From NCBI GenBank assembly GCA_016715505.1, contig JADJZY010000005.1:144405-208404 (forward strand): a DNA stretch of 64,000 nt, in the 5' to 3' direction. The number at the start of each line of letters is the position of its first letter. Position 1 is the first letter of the stretch. Source of the DNA: Bacteroidota bacterium (GTDB lineage Bacteria > Bacteroidota > Bacteroidia > Chitinophagales > Chitinophagaceae). A program made the position numbers and the translations under genes. This document shows, in pieces, positions 1 to 8,249 of the stretch. The notes below the pieces were generated by a model. The model had not been told where the DNA came from and ran no database searches. It saw nothing but the letters and a program-made list of their open reading frames with translations.

Positions 1-43
1 AATTAAAAAATATTATTTCATAACGAATATGTTTAATTCACAA

Positions 44-817
44 ATGCACATCGTTGCCATTATTCCGGCGCGTATGGCCTCATCCCGATTTCCGGATAAA
101 CCCATGAAACTCATTCATGATATTCCGATGGTAGGGCACTGCTATTTCAGAAGTAAAATGAGTCAGATGCTCACGGAGGTTTATGTGGCTTGCTGCGATC
201 AGGTGGTGTACGATTATATCACGTCCAAAGGCGGTAAAGCAATCATGACTGCCGATACCCACGAACGTGCTTCGGATCGGGCTGCAGAAGCATTGCTTAA
301 AATTGAACAAGAAACAGGCCGCAAAGTAGATATAGTAGTCATGATACAAGGTGATGAGCCCATGACTGTGCCATCGATGATTGATGAAGCGGTTCAGCCT
401 TTGCTTGATGACGAAAATTGCCAGATTACCAATCTCGTGGCAGATATTGAAACCATTGCTGAGTTTGAAGATCCAAATGAAGTGAAAGTCGTATTGGATT
501 TACATTCGAATGCTGTTTATTTTTCAAGAGAACCGATTCCTTCCCGAAAAAAAGGCGTTTTGGACGTTCCTATGAAAAAGCAGGTTTGTGTGATTCCGTT
601 TCGACGTGATTTTTTACTGGAGTATAATGCCATGCCCCAAACCCCATTAGAAATTATTGAATCGGTAGATATGATGCGCATCATCGAAAACGGAGGTAAA
701 ATAAAAATGATACCAACGAGCGTAAAGACCAAAGCCGTCGATACCCCGGATGATTTGAAAGTGGTAGAAGCCCTGATGCAACATGATGCATTGATGCCCC
801 TATATGCTAAACGATAA
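44..817 (+). CDS. KdsB-like cytidylyltransferase (CMP-sugar synthetase)
   Basis: The protein (257 aa) resembles 3-deoxy-manno-octulosonate cytidylyltransferase, which transfers CMP from CTP to a 3-deoxy-ulosonic acid in the cytoplasm. The N-terminal nucleotide-binding motif IPARMASSRFPDKPM and the QGDEPM motif are present. The usual GTDR segment is replaced by ASDR, so the sugar may not be Kdo. An upstream ATG at 29 would add five residues; the ATG at 44 is preferred because homologues start right before the IPAR strand. It opens a tight run with a dehydrogenase, an SDR, a lactonase-like protein and a phosphatase, which suggests a dedicated activated-sugar pathway. The family call is firm; the substrate is inferred only as a CMP-linked ulosonic acid. 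Confidence 0.85.
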   Translation: MHIVAIIPARMASSRFPDKPMKLIHDIPMVGHCYFRSKMSQMLTEVYVACCDQVVYDYITSKGGKAIMTADTHERASDRAAEALLKIEQETGRKVDIVVMIQGDEPMTVPSMIDEAVQPLLDDENCQITNLVADIETIAEFEDPNEVKVVLDLHSNAVYFSREPIPSRKKGVLDVPMKKQVCVIPFRRDFLLEYNAMPQTPLEIIESVDMMRIIENGGKIKMIPTSVKTKAVDTPDDLKVVEALMQHDALMPLYAKR

Positions 818-829
818 TTGACTGATTAC

Positions 830-1792
830 ATGCCTCTGAATATTCTGATTACTTCAACTTCGTTTATGGATACCCCCGGTATTCATCAAGAGACGCTTGC
901 CCAATACGACCTGCAATTAAACTATCTCCGGGGGCCATTGGATGAGGCAACCATGTTAAATCATATTGAAGCGTATGATGCACTCATTTGCGGTGATGAT
1001 GCACTCACAGAACAAGTTTTACGCAAAGGAAAAAATGCTAAACTCAAATTTGTATCTAAGTATGGGGTTGGGCTGGATAAAATTGATTTAAGTGCCGCGC
1101 AAAAATTGGGGATTCCGGTTACGAATTGTCCGGGCGTGAATCAGGTTTCTGTGGCTGAACATTTTTTTGCAGCACTCTTGTGCTATTTACGGAATATCCA
1201 TCTGCAATTCAATGAAGTTCAAGGCAAGGGCCTATGGACTCGGATGACGGGTTATGAAATGTACGGAAAAAAATTATTGATCATGGGTCTGGGGCGTATT
1301 GGTAGCGAAATCGCCAAACGCGCCAAGGCATTCGGATTACAAGTTTACGGGTATGATCAACATCCGCCGGCATCCCTCATCGAAGAAGGTATTATTGAAA
1401 TGATCGATGATCTCCCGACGCAATTTTCGCAAATGGATTTTGTGAGCCTCAATCTTCCACTTTTACCCGATACCAAACATATTCTTTCTGCCGAATTAAT
1501 TCAACAAGCAAAAAAAGAATTGGTGCTTGTGAACACTGCCCGTGGAGAATTGGTTGATCAGGATGCCATGATACAGGCGCTGCAAAACAAAACCATTGGT
1601 GGATATGTAACGGATGTTTTGGATATTGAACCAATGCCTTCCGATCATCTCTTACGCCATTTGTCCAATGTACTGATTACCCCGCACATTGGCTCAAGAA
1701 CATTTGATAGTGTACAACGTCAGGGAATGATGGCTGTTCAAAACTTGGTCGATGGATTAAATATTCCTCTGAAAACTTCAAACAACTCTTAA
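830..1792 (+). CDS. D-isomer-specific 2-hydroxyacid dehydrogenase
   Basis: This is a 320-aa NAD-dependent dehydrogenase of the phosphoglycerate/glycerate dehydrogenase family, which interconverts 2-hydroxy and 2-keto acids. Visible signatures are the Rossmann motif GLGRIG (about residues 152-157), the substrate Arg in NTARGEL (about 235), the Glu in DVLDIEP (about 264) and the catalytic His in TPHIGS (about 285), so all catalytic residues are intact. A TTG at 818, directly after the upstream stop, could also be the start; the ATG at 830 is used here. Its place between a CMP-transferase and an SDR suggests that it acts on a sugar-acid intermediate and not in serine synthesis. That role is inference. 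Confidence 0.85.
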   Translation: MPLNILITSTSFMDTPGIHQETLAQYDLQLNYLRGPLDEATMLNHIEAYDALICGDDALTEQVLRKGKNAKLKFVSKYGVGLDKIDLSAAQKLGIPVTNCPGVNQVSVAEHFFAALLCYLRNIHLQFNEVQGKGLWTRMTGYEMYGKKLLIMGLGRIGSEIAKRAKAFGLQVYGYDQHPPASLIEEGIIEMIDDLPTQFSQMDFVSLNLPLLPDTKHILSAELIQQAKKELVLVNTARGELVDQDAMIQALQNKTIGGYVTDVLDIEPMPSDHLLRHLSNVLITPHIGSRTFDSVQRQGMMAVQNLVDGLNIPLKTSNNS

Positions 1793-1797
1793 TTGAA

Positions 1798-2688
1798 ATG
1801 AAAGCTCTGGTGATTGGTGGTTCTGGATTCTTAGGCGGACACGTCGTTGATGAACTGGTACAACGCGGTTTTGAAACCACTGTATTCGATTTGCACAAAC
1901 CGCAATATCCCAATGCGGAACATGTGAAATTTATCGAAGGCAATATGGGCGACGAATCCACCCTGGAACAAGCGATTCAATCGCAGGATTTTGTTTTCAT
2001 TTTTGCCGGTATCGCCGATATTAAAGAAGCACACAAAGATCCTGCCAGAACAATTGAAGTGAATGTGCTTTATCTGACCAGAATTCTGTCGTTATGCACA
2101 AAATATCAGATAAAACGGCTGATTTATGCCAGCACCATTTACGTGTATAGCAATATGGGTTCGTTTTACAAAGCATCGAAACAATGTGCCGAAATTTTGA
2201 TTGAATCTTTTTACGAAGAATTTGGATTGCCCTATTCCATCGTTCGTTATGGTTCCTTGTATGGTCCTAGAGCCAATCATTTTAATTTTATTCATCATGC
2301 TATTCAGGAAGCCCTTGAACATCAAAAAATTACCCGACAGGGCGATGGTTCCGAATTGCGCGATTACATTCATGTTTCAGATGCTGCTGTAGCCACAGTC
2401 GATCAAACGCTTGCTACTACATCTAACGAGTATATCATGATCACCGGCAATCAAACTTTGAAGGTGAAAGATGTGTTGTACATGATTAAAGAAATTTTAC
2501 AAAACAAAGTTGAAATTGAATTTCAGGAAGGACATATGGAAGGGCATTACATGATGACGCCTTACTTTTTTAAACCAAAAGTGGCAAAAAAAATTGTGTT
2601 GAATGCCTATCATGATTTAGGACAAGGGATTCTTCAGTGCATTCACGAAGTACATCAAGAATTGGAAGACCGAAAAAAGGAACTATGA
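1798..2688 (+). CDS. NAD-dependent sugar epimerase/dehydratase (SDR)
   Basis: This 296-aa extended short-chain dehydrogenase/reductase has the N-terminal GGSGFLGG nucleotide-binding motif (residues 7-14), a Ser/Thr-rich active-site strand (YASTIYVYS) and the catalytic YKASK pair (about residues 124-128). Such proteins epimerise, reduce or dehydrate nucleotide sugars. It starts 5 bp after the previous stop and its own stop overlaps the next start as ATGA, so it is translationally coupled. The exact substrate cannot be read from the sequence. It is closest in feel to UDP-glucose 4-epimerase-like proteins. Confidence 0.85.
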   Translation: MKALVIGGSGFLGGHVVDELVQRGFETTVFDLHKPQYPNAEHVKFIEGNMGDESTLEQAIQSQDFVFIFAGIADIKEAHKDPARTIEVNVLYLTRILSLCTKYQIKRLIYASTIYVYSNMGSFYKASKQCAEILIESFYEEFGLPYSIVRYGSLYGPRANHFNFIHHAIQEALEHQKITRQGDGSELRDYIHVSDAAVATVDQTLATTSNEYIMITGNQTLKVKDVLYMIKEILQNKVEIEFQEGHMEGHYMMTPYFFKPKVAKKIVLNAYHDLGQGILQCIHEVHQELEDRKKEL

Positions 2689-3377
2689 AAATCAGCGCTT
2701 CCTTGCCGATAGAGATTGTGTCATCTTCTGAATCCCATCTTCTGGCTGAGAAATTGATTGAATCTCTTTTGCGCCATGTGAGAAATGGCGTGAAAACCAT
2801 TTTTATTCCGGGAGGTCAATCGATTCTGCCTTTTTATAACTCTTTGGAAAATAGAATGAAGGAATTCAAGGAAGTCCAATTTTGTTTAACGGATGAACGG
2901 ATGGTTCCCCTAGTAGATCCGGCTTCCAATGAAGGACAGATTCAACGAAGCTTTCCGCAATTGTATGCGCAACTCATTTCATTTCATCAAGCGGATTTTA
3001 TGAACTTTTTGACTGCGATACAACAACAAGATTTTATAAACATTCTGGGATGTGGTTCAGATGGGCATTTCGCCTCATTATTTCCGACCGATGAAAAGGC
3101 TTTGCAAAGTGATCTATTTCACACATTCCGCAAGGCCAATGAAAACTATCATCGTCATTCTTTAGGATACAAATTCATTTTGCAATCCAAGGAAATCTTC
3201 ATTTGGATTTGTGGAGAGGAAAAAGGAATACTGGGCCAATACCTTCGGGAGGATGAACAATCCATCCCATTTGTGAAACTCTTGCATGAACGAAAAAATT
3301 TAAATCATCCAATCACCCTCTATGCCGACGATTCTGCCCGGGGTGCTTTTGAAAATCAATGGAGCAATGCCAACTAA
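2685..3377 (+). CDS. 6-phosphogluconolactonase-like protein
   Basis: The 230-aa protein carries the family signatures TDERMVP (about residue 70) and GCGSDGHFASLFP (about 121), which match the DERWVP and GPDGHTASLFP motifs of 6-phosphogluconolactonase and related sugar-phosphate isomerases. The ATG at 2685 overlaps the upstream TGA; frames extending further upstream lie inside the SDR gene. A lactonase in the middle of a surface-polysaccharide operon is unusual, because the pentose-phosphate enzyme is normally beside zwf and gnd, neither of which is present. It may hydrolyse a lactone of a sugar acid made by the neighbouring dehydrogenase (inference). Confidence 0.8.
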   Translation: MKISASLPIEIVSSSESHLLAEKLIESLLRHVRNGVKTIFIPGGQSILPFYNSLENRMKEFKEVQFCLTDERMVPLVDPASNEGQIQRSFPQLYAQLISFHQADFMNFLTAIQQQDFINILGCGSDGHFASLFPTDEKALQSDLFHTFRKANENYHRHSLGYKFILQSKEIFIWICGEEKGILGQYLREDEQSIPFVKLLHERKNLNHPITLYADDSARGAFENQWSNAN

Positions 3378-3999
3378 AGCAATCATATTCGATTTCGATG
3401 GAGTGATTCTCGATTCGGTAGATGTCAAAACAAGAGCTTTTGAATCTATTTATCTTCCTTATGGCCAGGAGATTGCTGCCGAAGTCGTGGCACATCATGA
3501 AGCCCATGGTGGCGTTAGAAGGTATCAAAAATTTCGCCTCTATCATCAAAAATATTTAGGGCTTGATATCAATGATGAACAATTGGATGATCTTTGCACC
3601 CGCTTCAATCAACTGGTATTTCAAAAGGTGATTGCCTCGCCTTATATTTCCGGGGCACGTAATTTTATTGAGGAAGCTTTTAAACGGTTTGAATTATTTA
3701 TTTGCACCGGAACACCTCAAACGGAAATTGAAGAAATTTTAGAGGCCCTTTCGCTCACAAAATATTTTAAAGGCGTGTATGGTTCTCCCGATAATAAAAT
3801 TCAGATAGTTCAGTATATTCAGAAAGAATATCAATTGCAATCAGATGAAATGATTTTTTTGGGAGATGCTAGCACCGACTATGAAGCTGCCCAACATTAC
3901 GGAATTAAATTTATAGGTGTTGCCGGCAAAACCTCGCCATTCCCGGCAGGCACCACGATCATTCAATCTTTCGAAGAAATTCAAGTCGAGAATTTATAA
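3367..3999 (+). CDS. HAD-superfamily sugar phosphatase
   Basis: This 210-aa HAD hydrolase shows motif I (DFDGVILDS, nucleophile Asp at the start), motif II (FICTGT), and motif IV (FLGDASTDYEAA), with an alpha-helical cap between motifs I and II as in phosphoglycolate phosphatase/beta-phosphoglucomutase relatives. It probably removes phosphate from a sugar-phosphate intermediate, like KdsC in Kdo synthesis although the sequence is a different subfamily. Its start overlaps the lactonase-like gene by 11 bp and its stop overlaps the next ATG, so it is the last enzyme of the left cassette. Confidence 0.82.
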   Translation: MPTKAIIFDFDGVILDSVDVKTRAFESIYLPYGQEIAAEVVAHHEAHGGVRRYQKFRLYHQKYLGLDINDEQLDDLCTRFNQLVFQKVIASPYISGARNFIEEAFKRFELFICTGTPQTEIEEILEALSLTKYFKGVYGSPDNKIQIVQYIQKEYQLQSDEMIFLGDASTDYEAAQHYGIKFIGVAGKTSPFPAGTTIIQSFEEIQVENL

Positions 4000-5327
4000 T
4001 GCGCGTATTTGGTTTTTTATGTAATCATGGGGTTGAAGTCCGACATTTTTTATTGAGTGGGCTAGTTGATTCTATTCGTACTCAAAATACGGTGAAAATG
4101 ATTTTGCGGGCTGAAACGGATTCTCCGGCTTTGAATGAATATCTGGATTTTTTTAAAATGCCGCGCGCTGTAATGGCGTTTGAAACAAAGATTGCACGCC
4201 GACATAAAAATGAACATTATTTATCGAAGATCCGAAAGGCTCGAAAAAAAAGATTAGGCATTGGGAACTATCATAACTTTCGAAATGAAAATGAATCACT
4301 CACTGCGCAGGATCATTTGCTCGGAAATCCACTGTCTTTTCAACTTGGGCATTCGCTTTGGGCCGGCTCCCTTAAAAAACATTATACCCATCAGGCTTTC
4401 ATCGATTTTTACAAGTCCGAGGGTTTTACGGATTTGGTATTGTTAGATTATAATAGTCCTTTTCAATTGATGGCCGGGTTTAGTGCCCACGCTGCAGGTG
4501 TGAAAGTGCATATTGTGATGAATACCCTGAAAACTTATTATACCAATGATTATGTTCCTTTTGAATTTCAACGGCTCTATGCCTGGGATCAGGAGCAAAC
4601 TCAATTGTTTCGACAAAGCAATCCACAGCATGCTGCTCATCATTTTATAAATGGCGGGAATCCTTACTATACCTTTTTTGCCAATAATCAGTTTCAGGAT
4701 CGCTTGCCGGAGTTGTATCAACGCTATCCTCAGTTGCTTGGTCGAAAACTCATTGTCTATTCATTGATTTACGAAAAAATGTATGCGCATGAATTCGAGC
4801 TACTTCAACAACTGAATCAAGTAATCAATGATGCTTTTCTTCCGGAAGATCGGCCACTCGTTGTGGTGCGCCGAAATCCATTTGAAGAAAGCACCGCATT
4901 GATTCGTCAGATTGAGGGCCTCAGTCATTTTTTTGTGAGCGGACATTATTGGGAAAGAGATGTTGCTAAAGAATGGTCCATCCAATCCATCGAAGGAGAA
5001 AAGGAATGGAAATGGCTCCTCAGTCAGGCTTCACTATGTATGAATATTCCCTCTATGGCCGGTTACGAATCTTTGTTATCCGGAACTCCGGTATTAAATA
5101 TTGGTTTCGGTCCGGATGGGGAGCCCTCGGCCGACTTAAAGCAATTTACGGATGCTCCGTTTATGAAAAGTTTTAATCGAAGTAAATTTATACGTGTGTG
5201 TTACAGCGTTGCAGAATTGAATCAACTATTGCCTGAATGGATCGATTTAAAAGCCAAGAGTTCCCTGAACGATATTCGACACTCCATCGATTTTACTTTA
5301 TTTGAACCTCAAACATTCGCTCAATGA
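3999..5327 (+). CDS. Unassigned polysaccharide-locus protein, possible GT-B glycosyltransferase
   Basis: A 442-aa soluble protein with no signal peptide that I do not recognise by family. The C-terminal third contains a Ser-rich, Glu-containing stretch (NIPSMAGYESLLSGTPVLNI) that looks like the nucleotide-sugar binding loop of GT-B enzymes, where a Glu binds the donor ribose and a following GTPV segment closes the site. No GT family can be named. It is coupled to its neighbours on both sides (TAATG upstream, overlap downstream) and follows the CMP-sugar cassette directly, so it may transfer that sugar. This is inference from context. Confidence 0.6.
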   Translation: MRVFGFLCNHGVEVRHFLLSGLVDSIRTQNTVKMILRAETDSPALNEYLDFFKMPRAVMAFETKIARRHKNEHYLSKIRKARKKRLGIGNYHNFRNENESLTAQDHLLGNPLSFQLGHSLWAGSLKKHYTHQAFIDFYKSEGFTDLVLLDYNSPFQLMAGFSAHAAGVKVHIVMNTLKTYYTNDYVPFEFQRLYAWDQEQTQLFRQSNPQHAAHHFINGGNPYYTFFANNQFQDRLPELYQRYPQLLGRKLIVYSLIYEKMYAHEFELLQQLNQVINDAFLPEDRPLVVVRRNPFEESTALIRQIEGLSHFFVSGHYWERDVAKEWSIQSIEGEKEWKWLLSQASLCMNIPSMAGYESLLSGTPVLNIGFGPDGEPSADLKQFTDAPFMKSFNRSKFIRVCYSVAELNQLLPEWIDLKAKSSLNDIRHSIDFTLFEPQTFAQ

Positions 5328-5722
5328 TGGAACCGCATATTATTCAGTTACCCAAATTACTCGACCCCCGGGGAAATCTTTCTTTCATCGAAGAAAATCA
5401 TCATATTCCATTTAAAATTGAACGTACCTATTGGATTTATGATGTGCCAGGTGGTGAAACCAGGGGCGGACATGCGTATAAAACTTTGCAGGAAATGGTG
5501 GTTGCTCTCAGTGGAAGTTTTGATGTGGTTTTACATGATGGTCGGGAAGAAAGGCGCTTTCACCTGAATCGATCTTATTATGGCTTGTATGTGCCCAGTA
5601 TGTATTGGCGCAGCATGGAAAATTTTTCTACGAATAGTGTGGCCTTAGTTTTGGCCAATGAAGTATATGACGAGAAGCAATACATCCGCGATTTTGAAGC
5701 ATTTAAATTGGCCAAACAATGA
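5324..5722 (+). CDS. FdtA/QdtA-like sugar 3,4-ketoisomerase (WxcM-like cupin), copy 1
   Basis: A 132-aa single-domain cupin of the WxcM C-terminal/FdtA family, which isomerises dTDP-4-keto-6-deoxyglucose to the 3-keto sugar. The core PGGETRGGHAYK and ALSGSFDVVLHDG are clear. The second His of the usual HxH metal/acid-base pair is Tyr here (HAY), while the tandem neighbour keeps HGH. The start overlaps the upstream stop. With FdtC-like (20,367) and FdtB-like (20,827) genes in the same operon it fits synthesis of a 3-acetamido-3,6-dideoxyhexose (Fuc3NAc or Qui3NAc type). Confidence 0.8.
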   Translation: MMEPHIIQLPKLLDPRGNLSFIEENHHIPFKIERTYWIYDVPGGETRGGHAYKTLQEMVVALSGSFDVVLHDGREERRFHLNRSYYGLYVPSMYWRSMENFSTNSVALVLANEVYDEKQYIRDFEAFKLAKQ

Positions 5723-6138
5723 GTTCGTTCACCGTTTTTGATTGTAACCTGATACAACTCCCGAAAATTCATAATCGGGCAGGGAATATCACCCCGGTGG
5801 AGAATTTGATTAATCTGCCTTTTAGTGTGCATCGGGTATATTACTTGTATGATATTCCGGGTGGTGAATCACGTGGAGCACATGGGCATATCAAACTGGA
5901 ATCTTTAATTGTTGCTGTGAGCGGAAGTTTTGATGTTACCCTCGATGATGGAAGAAATAAAAAGCTCATTACATTAAACCGGCCATATTTCGGGATTCAT
6001 ATTAAACCCGGAATGTGGAGAGATATTTCTAATTTTTCTTCAGGAGCTATTTGTTTGGTTTTGGCTTCGGAGTTATATGATGAGTCCGACTATATTCGCG
6101 ATTATGACGATTACAAGAAGTGGAAATTAAATAGTTAA
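5719..6138 (+). CDS. FdtA/QdtA-like sugar 3,4-ketoisomerase (WxcM-like cupin), copy 2
   Basis: A 139-aa paralogue of the preceding gene, overlapping it by 4 bp. It shares the layout PGGESRGAHGHIKLE and AVSGSFDVTLDDG but keeps both histidines. The two copies are clearly divergent along their length, so this is an old duplication or two functional classes and not a recent repeat. Both may act on dTDP-4-keto-6-deoxyglucose, giving different C4 stereochemistry, or one may be a helper or a different isomerase. Only one aminotransferase and one acetyltransferase of this pathway are seen in the window. Confidence 0.8.
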   Translation: MSSFTVFDCNLIQLPKIHNRAGNITPVENLINLPFSVHRVYYLYDIPGGESRGAHGHIKLESLIVAVSGSFDVTLDDGRNKKLITLNRPYFGIHIKPGMWRDISNFSSGAICLVLASELYDESDYIRDYDDYKKWKLNS

Positions 6139-6162
6139 TCGTTCACGCTTTAAGACAATACT

Positions 6163-7002
6163 TTGGAAATTAAAATTTATAACGACAGCAGCCGGTATCA
6201 TTTAGGCGAGGTACTAAAAGAAAGTCTGAAAGGCTTCAAGCGATCATTCTATCTGGCTCGTCAATTAGCTCGTAGAGATATTCGCGCTCAATACCGTCAA
6301 TCTGTATTGGGTGTGGTTTGGGCAGTGGTGCCGGTTCTGATGACGGCATTGGTTTGGATATTTTTACAAGCGAGCGGAACCATTCAGCTCAGTTCAACAG
6401 GAATGCCCTATCCGGTATTTGTTTTAATGGGTACAACTTGTTGGTCGGTGTGGACTGAATGTTTGAGTTTGTCAATCATCAGTGTAAATGCCAATAAGAG
6501 TATTATCACTAAAATTAATTTCGATAAAGAGGCGCTTATTACCCTTGGATTTATGAAAATGGGTTTTAACTTCTTGATCAAGTTAGGACTACTGATCGTA
6601 TTTATGGCTTTGTATCATGTGGTCCCGGGATGGAGTGTTTTTGCATTTTTTCCTTTGTTATTTATCACGATGCTTTGTTGTATGAGTATTGGAATTTTGC
6701 TGGCACCCATTGGAATTTTATACAATGATATCGGTAAGGCAATTCCTTTAAGCATGCAAATGCTCATGTATGTTTCACCGGTCGTGTATATGTCACCCAA
6801 ATCGGGATTAATGAAACAACTGATGCAATACAATCCATTTTATTATATGATGGATGATTTGCGGAATACATTAACCGGGGCTTCGATCGAACATGGAACC
6901 TTCTGGCTTATTTTTGGATTGATGACGATTTTGCTTTTTGCATTTTCCTTAATTGTTTACCGGGTTTCGATGCCTATCATCACCGAACGAATGAGTGCCT
7001 GA
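6163..7002 (+). CDS. wzm: O-antigen/polysaccharide ABC exporter permease
   Basis: A 279-aa inner-membrane ABC-2 type permease. An amphipathic N-terminal region (LARRDIRAQYRQSVLGVVWA) is followed by about six hydrophobic membrane segments, typical of Wzm/TagG-like exporters that move undecaprenyl-linked polysaccharide to the periplasm. The start is a TTG at 6163; no upstream ATG fits, and later ATGs fall inside the first membrane helix. The partner ATPase follows 1 bp after the stop. The pair indicates ABC-transporter-dependent export of at least one glycan. Confidence 0.9.
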   Translation: MEIKIYNDSSRYHLGEVLKESLKGFKRSFYLARQLARRDIRAQYRQSVLGVVWAVVPVLMTALVWIFLQASGTIQLSSTGMPYPVFVLMGTTCWSVWTECLSLSIISVNANKSIITKINFDKEALITLGFMKMGFNFLIKLGLLIVFMALYHVVPGWSVFAFFPLLFITMLCCMSIGILLAPIGILYNDIGKAIPLSMQMLMYVSPVVYMSPKSGLMKQLMQYNPFYYMMDDLRNTLTGASIEHGTFWLIFGLMTILLFAFSLIVYRVSMPIITERMSA

Positions 7003-7003
7003 T

Positions 7004-8227
7004 ATGAATGAAGTATTGATTAAAGCAGAAGGCGTTTCAAAAAAGTTCGCCAAGGATTTGAAGAAGAGTCTGTTTTACGGACTGTCGGATGTATTTGGTG
7101 GTGTGATTGGTCGAAAAGTTAAAGATCAATTACGCAAGGATGAATTTTGGGCAGTACAAGATGTGCATTTTGAAGTGAGAAGGGGAGAATGCCTCGGGCT
7201 CATTGGTCATAATGGAGCTGGAAAAAGTACCTTGTTAAAAATGCTCAATGGATTGATTGCGCCCGATAAAGGTAGCATTACCATGAAGGGACGGATTGCA
7301 GCCCTCATTGAACTAGGTGCCGGTTTTAATCCGATTCTCACCGGACGTGAAAATATTTATAATAATGCGGCCGTTATTGGATTCAGTAAAAAAGAAATTG
7401 ATGCCCGTTTTGATAGCATTGTTGCATTTTCCGAAATAGGAGAGTTTATTGATACCCCTGTAAAAAATTATAGTTCAGGGATGAAAGTGCGCTTAGGTTT
7501 TGCTGTGGCTGCGCAACTGGAGCCTGACGTTTTAATCATTGATGAAGTACTCGCCGTGGGTGATTTAGGATTTCGCGTAAAATGTATTAATCGTATTCAG
7601 GAATTGTTGCGCAAATCAGCCGTGATTTTTGTTTCACATTCAATGGCGCAGGTTACGACTATTTGTACTGATTTAATTTTACTGAACAAAGGACGCATCG
7701 AATTTAAAGGGGCAGATATCGGAGCAGGGGTTGAGAAATATTTTATGAAATTTGATACCGGAGATCAACAAATCATCCGGACCAAAAATGTTTTTTTAAA
7801 AAATGTTTCATTGTCAACCTGGGGTGCTAAAGATGCACAGCTTCCGGAAGTGCAAGAGGGTGTTTTGCAAATTGAAAGTGGAGGTGGCATCACCCTGAAA
7901 TTAAATCTGGATGTTGAACAATCTGTGAAACGCTTAAAAATCCGGATAGGCATTTTTAATGTAGAATATCGACTTCTCGCAGAAGTGGATACCGATCAGG
8001 AAGGACTGACTGTTTTAAACGAAAAAGGAAATCTGCAGTTTGAAGTAGATATTCGTCCGCTGCATTTACGATATGGAAAGTACAGTATTCACCTGCACGT
8101 GATGGATCAAGATACACAGGAGCGACTTTTACGGCAAAGTGATATTGCGCATTTCCTGGTGAAAAATACGATACCCGTTGGATCAGATTTTATTCTACCC
8201 GCAACCTGGAGATTTCAAACATCTTAA
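7004..8227 (+). CDS. wzt: O-antigen/polysaccharide ABC exporter ATPase with C-terminal Wzt domain
   Basis: The 407-aa protein has a Walker A motif (GHNGAGKST, about residues 67-75), the ABC signature region YSSGMKVRLGFAVA (about 156) and Walker B (VLIIDEVLAVGD, about 176). After residue 250 there is an extra beta-rich domain of about 150 residues, as in Wzt proteins whose C-terminal domain recognises the modified non-reducing end of the chain before export. The start ATG is at 7004; a GTG at 6995 lies inside wzm. Together with Wzm it forms the exporter. Confidence 0.9.
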   Translation: MNEVLIKAEGVSKKFAKDLKKSLFYGLSDVFGGVIGRKVKDQLRKDEFWAVQDVHFEVRRGECLGLIGHNGAGKSTLLKMLNGLIAPDKGSITMKGRIAALIELGAGFNPILTGRENIYNNAAVIGFSKKEIDARFDSIVAFSEIGEFIDTPVKNYSSGMKVRLGFAVAAQLEPDVLIIDEVLAVGDLGFRVKCINRIQELLRKSAVIFVSHSMAQVTTICTDLILLNKGRIEFKGADIGAGVEKYFMKFDTGDQQIIRTKNVFLKNVSLSTWGAKDAQLPEVQEGVLQIESGGGITLKLNLDVEQSVKRLKIRIGIFNVEYRLLAEVDTDQEGLTVLNEKGNLQFEVDIRPLHLRYGKYSIHLHVMDQDTQERLLRQSDIAHFLVKNTIPVGSDFILPATWRFQTS

Positions 8228-8249
8228 ATCAAATATATTGTTCAAGGAT

